A stretch of 13,469 bases of DNA from Spirochaetia bacterium. Lineage in GTDB: Bacteria > Spirochaetota > Spirochaetia > Treponematales > Breznakiellaceae. The DNA is taken from positions 1 to 13,469 of the forward strand of contig BOAV01000068.1 in assembly GCA_026002045.1 (NCBI GenBank), in the 5' to 3' direction. Below, piece after piece: positions 4,525-13,000 of this stretch (position 1 is its first letter; every line of letters starts with the position of its first letter). Below the pieces are notes generated by a model, which was not told the DNA's origin, ran no database searches, and saw only the letters and a list, made by a program, of their open reading frames with translations. The position numbers were made by a program, and so were the translations under genes.

Positions 4525-6267
4525 ATGTTTGATCAACTAAAGTGGTTGGGGTCCTATATAGGCAAAAAAAAGCCCCGCTTTATCATTGGGCTTATTCTGG
4601 CGGCGGTGACAAGCAGCATAACCGTCATCAATCCCATGCTTTCCCAACATCTTATCGATGATGTAATCATGCCGGCCAATACGGAACCCCTGCCGCGCTT
4701 ATTGATCGCCATGTTTATCGTGACCATGATCCGGTTGAGCTTGCGCTATGTCATGATCATCTCTATGGAAGTTTCCAGCACCGAGGCCATGACCAATATC
4801 CGCCGCCGGATGTACGATGTAATCCAGAAGCAGGATTATCGTTTTCTGGACAAGTTCCGTACCGGCAATCTGATGACCCGGATGACCAGCGACCTTGATC
4901 TGCTGCGCCATTCCCTTTCGTGGATTTCCTACCAGTTTGTAGACGCGGTGTTTCTCTTTGTTTCTACCTTTATTTTTCTGATGATCATTAACTGGAAGAT
5001 GGCCCTCTGCCTGGCATCCATTACTCCCTTCATTTTTTTGATCTCCCATTTCTTTGTAAAGCGCATTCGGCCCCGGTTTAAGCTGCTCCGGGAAAAGCTC
5101 ACGGTCCTCAGTACCGCCGTTACGGAAAACATTGACGGGAACCGGGTGGTAAAGGCATTTGCCCGTGAGGACTATGAAAAGGATCATTTTGAAGTACGGA
5201 ACGCCGATTTCCGGGACACCAGTTTTGAGAACGCATTTATTGCCGCTAAATATCAGCCTTTGCTGGAACTGTTAAGCCAGCTGCTGCTTATCATCATGCT
5301 GGTGGTCGGGGGAATTTTTCTTATCCGGGGCGAATTGACCCCGGGGCAGTATCTGGCCTTTTCATCCCTTACCTGGGCCCTTGCCATGCCCCTGCGTATG
5401 CTGGGGATACTCCTTGCGGACCTTCAGCGTCTCCATGCCGCCGCCGCCATGGTCATGGAAGTGACCAATGCGGAACCGGTTATTGTTGACGGACCTGAGG
5501 CCGTGGAAATGGTTTCCCGTCCCGCGGGAAAAATCGAATTTAAGGATGTGGGTTTCTCGATTGAGGGTGTACCGATCCTGCAGGACATTAGTTTTACTGC
5601 GGAGAGCGGGCAGACCATCGGCATCCTGGGCAGTACCGGGGCGGGAAAAACTTCACTGGTCAACATGCTCACCCGTTTCTATGAACCTACATCGGGGGCG
5701 GTGCTTCTTGACGGTGAGGACATGCGGAAATTTACCCTTTCCGGTCTGCGCCGTCATGTGGGGCTTGCCATGCAGGATGTGTTTCTTTTTTCCGATTCGA
5801 TCTACGGGAATGTTTCCTATGGCCGGCCCGAACTTGACAGGGAAACGGTGCTGCACCGGGCCATGCAGGCGGATGCCCACAGCTTTATCGGCCGGATGCA
5901 GGACGGATACGATACCCTGATTGGGGAGCGCGGGGTGGGCCTTTCCGGGGGGCAGCGTCAGCGTATCGCCCTGGCCCGCGCCCTGGCGGTGGAGCCTTCA
6001 ATCTTGATCCTTGACGACACCACCTCTGCGGTGGACAGTGAAACCGAGCAGTACATCCAGAATCAACTGCGGCATCTGGAGTTCCCCTGCACCAAAATCA
6101 TCATTGCCCAGCGGATCACTTCATTCCGGGGGGCGGATCTTATTCTGGTAATGGACAAGGGCCGGATCATCGAGCGGGGAACCCACGAGGAGCTTTTGGC
6201 AAACAAGGGTTTTTATCACCATATCTGGAGCCTGCAGAACTCAGGCGGGGTAAAAAATGGCGCGTAA
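4525..6267 (+). CDS. ABC exporter half-transporter, degenerate-site subunit (BmrC/TM287-like)
   Basis: A 580-residue fused membrane and ATPase half-transporter of the exporter type. Six membrane segments lie roughly at 18-38, 57-80, 136-156, 158-178, 246-268 and 275-298. The nucleotide-binding domain follows: Walker A GSTGAGKTS (369-377), Q-loop Gln417, canonical signature LSGGQ (473-477), Walker B ILILD ending at Asp497. Two catalytic positions are changed: Asp498 replaces the catalytic glutamate, and Gln529 replaces the switch histidine (IIIAQR). The A-loop aromatic also seems missing (Ile346). Exactly these changes mark the degenerate-site partner in heterodimeric exporters such as TM287, BmrC and LmrC. 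It overlaps the next gene by 11 bases, as expected for subunits of one complex. Start ATG 4525 follows AAAAGG by seven bases. Transported substrate is unknown; multidrug or lipid-like compounds are usual in this group. Confidence 0.93.
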   Translation: MFDQLKWLGSYIGKKKPRFIIGLILAAVTSSITVINPMLSQHLIDDVIMPANTEPLPRLLIAMFIVTMIRLSLRYVMIISMEVSSTEAMTNIRRRMYDVIQKQDYRFLDKFRTGNLMTRMTSDLDLLRHSLSWISYQFVDAVFLFVSTFIFLMIINWKMALCLASITPFIFLISHFFVKRIRPRFKLLREKLTVLSTAVTENIDGNRVVKAFAREDYEKDHFEVRNADFRDTSFENAFIAAKYQPLLELLSQLLLIIMLVVGGIFLIRGELTPGQYLAFSSLTWALAMPLRMLGILLADLQRLHAAAAMVMEVTNAEPVIVDGPEAVEMVSRPAGKIEFKDVGFSIEGVPILQDISFTAESGQTIGILGSTGAGKTSLVNMLTRFYEPTSGAVLLDGEDMRKFTLSGLRRHVGLAMQDVFLFSDSIYGNVSYGRPELDRETVLHRAMQADAHSFIGRMQDGYDTLIGERGVGLSGGQRQRIALARALAVEPSILILDDTTSAVDSETEQYIQNQLRHLEFPCTKIIIAQRITSFRGADLILVMDKGRIIERGTHEELLANKGFYHHIWSLQNSGGVKNGA

Positions 6268-8062
6268 AAAAAAGCAGCAGGAAGGACCCGCCGGGGGCCG
6301 TAACCGTTACGATGCTGATGAGTACCTGGACGAGAAGGTAAGCTTCGTTAATTTCAAATACTGCGTTACCTATATCTCACGGGTAAAGGGGCCCATGCTC
6401 CTCGCCCTTTCCCTGAGCATTATCGGCAACATCGTGGGTCTTTCAGGCCCCCTCTTTATTCAGCATGCTCTGGATGCGGCGGTTCCGGCCAAGGATTACC
6501 GGCTGCTCTTTATTATGGCGGCCTGCCTCGCGGGTACTATCGTTATTGCCATCGGCTTCGGGGCAATCCGCAATCTAATTGTTGCCCGTGCGGGGCAGAG
6601 CATCATTCACGACATCCGTTACGATCTCTTTGCCCATCTCCAGAAACTGCCCTTCTCCTTTTACGACAGCCGCCCCCACGGAAAAATTTTCGTCCGGGTG
6701 GTGCCCTATGTGAACAGTGTTTCTGACGCCCTTTCAAATGGTATCCTCAATTTCATCATTGAAATTCTCAACATCCTTTTCATCATCTTTTTTATGTACA
6801 GGGTTGATGTTCACCTTGCCACCGTAACGGTGTTGGGGCTTCCCGTGCTGGCCTTGTTTATCTGGACCATCAAGGCACGGCAGCGCCGGGCATGGCAGAT
6901 CGTGTCGAACAAGAATTCCAACCTCAACGCCTATGTGCAGGAATCCATTGACGGGGTAAAGGTGACCCAGGCCTTTGACCGGCAGAACCGGAACATAAGT
7001 ATTCTGGACCGGCTTGCGGATGAACGGAACAAGGCATGGATGCACGCCCAATATATCTCCAACTCGGTGTGGTTTTCCACGGAAACCATCAGCCAGATAG
7101 TTTTTTCTTTTGTGTATATCATGGGGGCCTATTGGATGCATCCCATGGCGAGTTTCGGTATGCTCCTTGCCATGGGGAACTATGCCTGGCGTTTCTGGCA
7201 GCCCATTATCAACCTTGCAAATATTTATAACACCTTTGTTACGGGCATGTCCTATCTGGACCGTATCTTCGACACCATTGCTGAACCGCCGCTGATCGAG
7301 GACGCCCCTGACGCGGTGGATATGCCCGCCATGCGGGGGCACGTGATTTTTGATGACGTTACCTTTGCCTATGATCCGGGGCGGCCGATTTTAAAAAACG
7401 TTTCCTTCCAGGCTGACCCCAGCGACAGTATCGCTTTTGTGGGGCCCACCGGCGCGGGAAAAACCACCATCGTGAATCTGGTCAGCCGTTTTTACAATAT
7501 CGAAAGCGGGCAGGTGATCATCGACGGTTTCGATATCATGAAGGTGACCCTCAATTCCCTGCGGAGCCAGATGGGGATCATGCTCCAGGACAGTTTTCTG
7601 TTTACCGGTACCATTGCCGACAATATCCGTTACGGCAAGCTGAACGCCACCGATGCGGAGGTCCGGGCCGCTGCGGAACTTATTGGGGCCAACAGTTTTA
7701 TTGAAAAACTTCCCCAGGGTTACGAAACCCCCATCACCGAACGGGGGGGCGGTATTTCCCACGGTGAAAAGCAGCTCCTCGCCTTTGCCCGCACCCTCTT
7801 GAGCGATCCCCGTATCCTCGTTCTGGACGAGGCCACCAGCAGTATTGATACGGGCACCGAGCAGTTGGTGCAGGAGGGCATCCGCACCTTAATGAGGGGC
7901 CGCACTTCCTTTATCATCGCCCACCGGCTTTCCACCATCCGTGACTGTTCCCGGATCATGTACATCAAGGACGGCCGTATTGTTGAAAGCGGCACCCATG
8001 ATGAACTTATGGCACTGAAGGGGCTCTACTATCAACTTTACTGGGCCCAATATGCGGAATAA
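6257..8062 (+). CDS. ABC exporter half-transporter, catalytic-site subunit (BmrD/TM288-like)
   Basis: A 601-residue partner of the preceding protein. A charged N-terminal extension (MARKKKQQEG, then an acidic stretch to about residue 28) precedes six membrane segments, roughly 46-68, 84-106, 162-182, 185-206, 272-292 and 298-312. In the ATPase domain are A-loop Tyr372, Walker A GPTGAGKTT (396-404), Q-loop Gln444, Walker B with intact catalytic Glu525 (VLDEATS) and switch His556 (IIAHR). The signature is atypical, ISHGE at 500-504 instead of LSGGQ. This is the mirror image of the first subunit. One composite site would be fully canonical (this Walker A/B with the partner's LSGGQ) and the other degenerate on both faces. 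The ATG at 6257 overlaps the upstream gene by 11 bases, with GGCGGGG (6244-6250) as ribosome binding site. thiD follows after 40 bases. Confidence 0.93.
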   Translation: MARKKKQQEGPAGGRNRYDADEYLDEKVSFVNFKYCVTYISRVKGPMLLALSLSIIGNIVGLSGPLFIQHALDAAVPAKDYRLLFIMAACLAGTIVIAIGFGAIRNLIVARAGQSIIHDIRYDLFAHLQKLPFSFYDSRPHGKIFVRVVPYVNSVSDALSNGILNFIIEILNILFIIFFMYRVDVHLATVTVLGLPVLALFIWTIKARQRRAWQIVSNKNSNLNAYVQESIDGVKVTQAFDRQNRNISILDRLADERNKAWMHAQYISNSVWFSTETISQIVFSFVYIMGAYWMHPMASFGMLLAMGNYAWRFWQPIINLANIYNTFVTGMSYLDRIFDTIAEPPLIEDAPDAVDMPAMRGHVIFDDVTFAYDPGRPILKNVSFQADPSDSIAFVGPTGAGKTTIVNLVSRFYNIESGQVIIDGFDIMKVTLNSLRSQMGIMLQDSFLFTGTIADNIRYGKLNATDAEVRAAAELIGANSFIEKLPQGYETPITERGGGISHGEKQLLAFARTLLSDPRILVLDEATSSIDTGTEQLVQEGIRTLMRGRTSFIIAHRLSTIRDCSRIMYIKDGRIVESGTHDELMALKGLYYQLYWAQYAE

Positions 8063-8102
8063 GATAAACAACAGGAGAATTACTGCGTGCGGGGGAAGAG
8101 AA

Positions 8103-8912
8103 ATGAAACACTATTACCGGGTTTTAACCATTGCCGGTTCAGACTCCGGGGGCGGCGCGGGAATACAGGCGGACCTTAAAACTTTTTCTGCCCTTGGCTG
8201 CTACGGCATGTCGGTGATTACCGCCCTGACCGCACAGAACACCCACGCAGTGACCGGGATCTTCCCCGTGAGCGCGGCATTTGTGAGCGCCCAGATCGAT
8301 GCGGTGATGAGTGACATCGGCGCCGATGCGGTAAAAATAGGGATGCTCCATTCAGCGGAACTGATTGCCGCAGTCACCGAAGCTCTTAAACGCCACGGGG
8401 TCAAGAAGATCGTGCTGGACCCGGTGATGGTTTCCAAGAGCGGGGATCATCTTTTGCAGAACGAAGCAGTAGATGCATTGAGAACGGTTCTTCTTCCATT
8501 GGCAACGGTACTCACCCCCAATTTGCCCGAAGCTTCGGTGCTTCTTGGCCGTAAGGTAGATAGCGCGGAAGACATGGAAGCCGCCGCCCGTGACCTTGCC
8601 GCATTGGGCCCCCGGGCGGTTCTTCTTAAAGGGGGCCACCTGGAAGGCAAGCAAAGCCCCGATCTTTTGTACCGGGCCGATACACGGGCCGCCGTAACCC
8701 TTGAGGCGGAACGGATCGACACCCCCAACTCCCACGGAACCGGCTGCACCCTTTCCTCAGGCATTGCCGCAGGACTTGCCCGCGGCCTTGAAGTTGAGGA
8801 AGCGGTCAGGCAGGGGAAGGCCTATATTTCAGAGGCACTTAAAGCCGGGGCTTTGTATCAGATCGGTCACGGTCACGGGCCGGTGCATCACTTCTGGCGG
8901 TTCTGGGATTAG
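8103..8912 (+). CDS. thiD: Hydroxymethylpyrimidine/phosphomethylpyrimidine kinase ThiD
   Basis: A 269-residue ribokinase-fold kinase that phosphorylates HMP and then HMP phosphate to the pyrophosphate used by ThiE. The motifs are diagnostic: TIAGSDSGGGAGIQAD (9-24) with the HMP-binding region, VLDPVMVSKSG (104-114), TPNLPEA (138-144), LKGGH (175-179) and the anion-hole HGTGCT (211-216). Length equals stand-alone ThiD. The ATG at 8103 is preferred: GGGGGAAGAG lies at 8091-8100 and the conserved domain begins at residue 7. An upstream in-frame ATG at 8052 lies within the ABC gene and would add 17 unconserved residues. It lies 40 bases behind the ABC pair, probably in the same transcript, and has no riboswitch of its own. 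It completes the CytX-ThiD-ThiE salvage route. Confidence 0.95.
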   Translation: MKHYYRVLTIAGSDSGGGAGIQADLKTFSALGCYGMSVITALTAQNTHAVTGIFPVSAAFVSAQIDAVMSDIGADAVKIGMLHSAELIAAVTEALKRHGVKKIVLDPVMVSKSGDHLLQNEAVDALRTVLLPLATVLTPNLPEASVLLGRKVDSAEDMEAAARDLAALGPRAVLLKGGHLEGKQSPDLLYRADTRAAVTLEAERIDTPNSHGTGCTLSSGIAAGLARGLEVEEAVRQGKAYISEALKAGALYQIGHGHGPVHHFWRFWD

Positions 8913-8913
8913 G

Positions 8914-8957
8914 GCCGCCAGTAGGCGGCTTAGAGTTTCGGCTGCGCCAAAACTCTA
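8914..8957. repeat. Two adjacent hairpins between convergent genes
   Basis: The first hairpin is GCCGCC (8914-8919), loop AGTA, GGCGGC (8924-8929), beginning two bases after the thiD stop. The second is TAGAGTTT (8931-8938) with AAACTCTA (8950-8957), one C/A mismatch, then GGC/GCC around a three-base loop. The second contains the stop codon of the minus-strand methyltransferase gene. They may end transcription from both sides, but neither is followed by a T-run, so this could instead be a dispersed palindromic repeat. Confidence 0.6.
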
Positions 8958-10004
8958 CAAACTAAACACAAATATTGTCGCCTTCTTGCCGGAAAGCAGG
9001 ATAGGAATGGTTCTGTTTAAGACGAAGGTATTTACCTTTTTCGTCGCGCAGAGAAGCTCTTCTTTTTTTGCGGTGAGCAGTATTACTGTTCCATCAGGTT
9101 TTAAGAGCCTTGCAAAAATTTTCATCATATCATCATAAAATTCCTGGAGGGGAACATCGGTTTCCTCATACATACCCCAGGGCGGATCGGTGATGATCGC
9201 ATCGGCGTTTCCCTCCCCGCATATTGATAGAGCAGCATTGATATCCGCCTTTTCAATGTGACAGAATTTCGCCGGGGTTCCGGTTATTTTCTTCCGGGTC
9301 TGTTCCAGGACCGCGCCGTTCTTATCCAGCGCATAGAATTTAGTGATGGGAAAATGCCTGAGCCGCTCCGCCGGAATGGAACCATAACCGCAGAATGGGT
9401 CGATCACAGTATCGGTGTTTTTGGGATTTGAAAGTTTGCAGAGCATCCACGCAAGGGGCGGCGGCAGTTCGCCGGGGTGCAGGGTTTTGTCAAATGAGCC
9501 GTGTTTGGTAAGGCGCTTCATAAAAAACGAGAAGCCTTCGCTGCGGTATAAAAACCAGAACTCCGTATCCGGGAGGCTCCGGTTCACCGTCATCCCTGAT
9601 TGGGATGCAATAAACCGTTCTGTTTCCTGCTTTATTTTTTCGTTCACCGGGACCAGTTTGTTTTCCATTGAGCAGATGATCCTGAATGACCGAATTTTTT
9701 TATTGTTAAGCGAAACAACCGGATCCTTCTTGCCTGCGGCGATTACTTTTTTCATGTGCGCAATCAATACCCCTTGCGCCGCTTCCGGTGGAGCCGCCAT
9801 AATACCGGAAACGAGAAAGATGTTGTTGAAGCAGAAAAAATTCAGCCGGTCATAGGTACATTCAGTTTTAAAGATGATGGCGCCATCAAACAGTTTTTCT
9901 ATCACCGCATTTGGGAGCCGTTCTTTTACCACTTCCGCAATGCAGTCCTGGAGGCCCGGAACAAAGGTTGCGTAATAGGTTAAAGTCGTATCATTCACCG
10001 GCAT
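8955..10004 (-). CDS. Class I SAM-dependent RNA methyltransferase with THUMP-like N terminus
   Basis: A 349-residue protein of the UPF0020/Trm14-TrmN-like group, which methylate guanine N2 in tRNA or rRNA. The N-terminal segment YYATFVPGLQDCIAEVVKERL (about 10-30) and following alpha/beta region to about 150 match the ferredoxin-like and THUMP RNA-binding part. HPGELPPPLAW (176-186) is the usual lead into the catalytic fold. SAM-binding motif I is IDPFCGYGSIPAE (201-213), Asp227 (ALD) ends strand two, and motif IV is DPPWG (273-277), where relatives often have DPPY or NPPY. No C-terminal extension exists. It starts ten bases after the nrdJ stop with no clear ribosome binding site, so coupling is likely. 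Position-specific target (tRNA or rRNA) cannot be told from sequence; DNA methylation is unlikely given the N terminus. Confidence 0.85.
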   Translation of the reverse strand: MPVNDTTLTYYATFVPGLQDCIAEVVKERLPNAVIEKLFDGAIIFKTECTYDRLNFFCFNNIFLVSGIMAAPPEAAQGVLIAHMKKVIAAGKKDPVVSLNNKKIRSFRIICSMENKLVPVNEKIKQETERFIASQSGMTVNRSLPDTEFWFLYRSEGFSFFMKRLTKHGSFDKTLHPGELPPPLAWMLCKLSNPKNTDTVIDPFCGYGSIPAERLRHFPITKFYALDKNGAVLEQTRKKITGTPAKFCHIEKADINAALSICGEGNADAIITDPPWGMYEETDVPLQEFYDDMMKIFARLLKPDGTVILLTAKKEELLCATKKVNTFVLNRTIPILLSGKKATIFVFSL

Positions 10005-10014
10005 AAGTTGGCGC

Positions 10015-13000
10015 TTAACTGCACCCTGTGGTCCCTCCGCAGGTATCGCACTTCATACAGGTACCGTTACGGACAAGGGTGAAGAACCCGCAGGCCGGGC
10101 AGGGATCACCCTCGTAACCTTTGATCCGGGCCTGCGCGATTTTAATAGCCTCGCTTTGCTCTTGTGGTTTCGCTGAAAATTCCGGCGCCGTGGTTTCTGT
10201 TTTTGGTGACGCCGTAACAGTACCGGCCTTGTGAGCGGCGTGTCCGCCCGTTGAGGGCTTAAATCCCGCGCTTAATTTTTCCCGGCTCTTTCGTATTTTA
10301 TCATCACCGGGATCTTCTGTATCACCCTTGGTGCCGGTGGCCAAAAGATCGTCGGGTTTGATCTGGCCCAGATCGCTGCGTTTAAGGTAACTGATCGCCA
10401 GGTCGCGGAAAATGTAGTCGATGACGCTGGTGGCCATCTTTACATAATCGTGGCCCTGGACCATGCCGTTGGGCTCGAAGCGGCTGAAGGTGAATGCGTC
10501 CACGTATTCCTCAAGGGGCACCCCGTACTGGAGGCCCAATGAGACGGCGATAGCAAAACTGTTGAGGAGGCTGCGGAAGGCTGCGCCCTCCTTGTGCATG
10601 TCAAGAAAAATTTCGCCCAAGTTGCCGTCATCGTATTCGCCGGTACGGATAAAAATCGAGTGGCCGCCGATTTTAGCTTTTTGGGTATAGCCCGTCCGGC
10701 GGTTGGGCAGCTCCCTGCGGAGCCCCCGGTGATCCGCCTTTGCCCGTTCCGGCGCTATGGGACGGTTCTGGACCAGCGCCTTTTCCACACTGAGGATCGT
10801 GTCCGCCAGCGGATCCGTGCCGGGGGCGAATGATGAGAGGGGCTGGGACAGTTTGGAGCCGTCACGGTAAAGGGCCACCGCCTTGAGGGCGCTCTTCCAG
10901 GAAAGCATGTAGGCGCCCTTCACATCCTCGTAACCCGCACTGTTGGGCATGTTGATGGTCTTGGAGATGGCCCCGGAGATGAAGGGCTGGGTGGCGGCCA
11001 TCATGCCGATGTGGGCGGTCCAGGAGATGGAGCGGCGGCCGTTTTTCCCCGATGGGGTGGCGGTATCAAAAACCGGATAGTGTTCCTTTTTAAGGCCCGG
11101 CGCGCCCTCAAGCCCCATGGTTCCGCAGGCGAAGAGTTCCGCCTTTTCAATGTCGGCGGTGGAAAATTCCAGATGTTTCAATAAACTGAAACCGGGGAGG
11201 GACCAGGTGGCTTCGGGGATTTTGAGGGTCCCCTCGACAAATTCCCTGCCCAAAATCCAGGGGTTAAAGACCCCTTCCAGATTGAGGCTCGACTTAACCG
11301 CCTCTTCCGCAGCGGCGATGGTTTCCGGGGTAAAGCCTTTGGCCTTGAGCGCCTCGTGATTAAGGGGATTGAGATTCACCGGACCGTCCAGGGTTTTGTG
11401 TCCCGTGGCATAGGCGATGATCCCGGTTATATCCTTCGCCGAATAACCCAGAGCCTCCAGCGCAGGGGGTACCGACTGATTGATGATCTTGAAATAGCCC
11501 CCCCCGGCAAGCTTTTTAAATTTGACCAGGGCGAAATCGGGCTCCACCCCGGTGGTGTCGCAGTCCATCAAAAGGCCGATGGTCCCCGTGGGGGCAATGG
11601 CGCTGACCTGGGCGTTGCGGTAGCCGTGTTTTTCCCCAAGTTCCAGCGCCCGGTCCCAGGCTTGCTTCGCCGCGTCCAGCAGATAGGGCGGACAGGCCCC
11701 GGCGGCGATTCCCTTTGGCGGGGTGCGGACACCCTCGTATTCGGCAGCCGGGGTGTTGTTCGCCGCCCGGCGGTGGTTGCGGATCACCCGGAGCATGGCG
11801 TCGCGGTTGTCACTGTAACGGAGGAAGGGTCCCAGGCTCGCGGCCATCCGGGCGGACTGGGCGTAGGCCTCCCCGGTGAGTAGCGCCGAAAGGGATGCCG
11901 CCACCGCCCGGCCCTCTTCGGAATCGTAGGCCAGACCCATGATCATCAGGAGGCTCCCCAGGTTGGCAAAACCCAGCCCCAGGGTACGGTACTCGTAGGA
12001 AAGCTCCGCGATCCGGGGCGCGGGGAACTGTGCCATCACCACGGAGATTTCCAGGATCGTGGTCCAGATTTGAATGGCGTGCAGATAGCCCTCAACATCG
12101 AACTTTTTGTCCTGCTTGTCGTACAGTAACGCTAAATTTATTGACGCCAGATTACAGGCGGTATCATCCAGGAACATGTATTCCGAGCAGGGATTTGACG
12201 CCCGGATTTCGCCGCCCGCGGGGCAGGTGTGCCAGTCGTTGATCGTGGTGTGATATTGAAGGCCGGGGTCCGCGCACTGCCATGCGGAACGGGCAACCTG
12301 TTCCCAGAGCCCGCGGGCTTTGATCGTCTTTTTATCGGGTGTGTTTTCGGCCTTGCCGGTTCTCCGGCCGGTAAGCTCCCAATCATCATTATCCAGCACC
12401 GCCTTAAGGAAGTCGTCGCTTACCCGAAGACTGTTGTTCGATGACTGCCCCGACACGGTGTTGTAGGCCTCGTCGTCCCAGGCGGTGGAGAAAACCTGGG
12501 GGTTCACCTCTTCGTCCCCCTGTTCCAGCCGCCGCAGTATCTGGTACAAATAGGTGGGAGGAATCTTGTCACCCAGGGCGTTCCGCAGCACCGCCGCTAA
12601 CTCGTGATTGTGTTCGGCGTTGAACTTGTCCGCCTCCGGCCCACGGAAACCGGCCAGGGCCTTTTTCAAACCATCAAGGTGTTTCTTTACAATGGAAGAA
12701 CCGGTAACCATGGAGGCCACCTTGTGCTCTTCCCCGGCCTTCCAGTTGATGTACTTCTCCACATCGGGATGGTCCGCGTCCAGTGTGACCATCTTGGCCG
12801 CCCGGCGGGTAGTGCCCCCGGACTTGATCGCCGAGGCGGAGCGGTCCCCGATTTTGAGGAACGAGAGCAGCCCCGATGAGACCCCGCCGCCGGAAAGTTT
12901 TTCATCCGCCGCCCGAATCCGGGAAAAGTTGGACCCCGTGCCGGAGCCGTACTTGAAAAGCCGGGCCTCACGGGTCACCAGGTCCATGATGCCGCCATCG

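Noticed and set aside
6734..7342. 202-codon minus-strand frame inside the second ABC gene
   Set aside because: Antisense shadow of a clear ABC transporter gene with no motif of its own.
8052..8102. ATG at 8052 as thiD start
   Set aside because: It lies inside the ABC gene, adds 17 unconserved residues, and lacks the GGGGGAAGAG spacing seen for ATG 8103.
8073..8179. AGGAG at 8073-8077 with GTG 8087 as a small leader ORF before thiD
   Set aside because: The frame is out of register with thiD, short, arginine-rich and simply shadows the thiD start; no support beyond chance.
4525..8912. ABC pair as a thiamine or HMP importer
   Set aside because: Both proteins are exporter-type membrane-ATPase fusions with no substrate-binding protein gene nearby; importer function is not supported.
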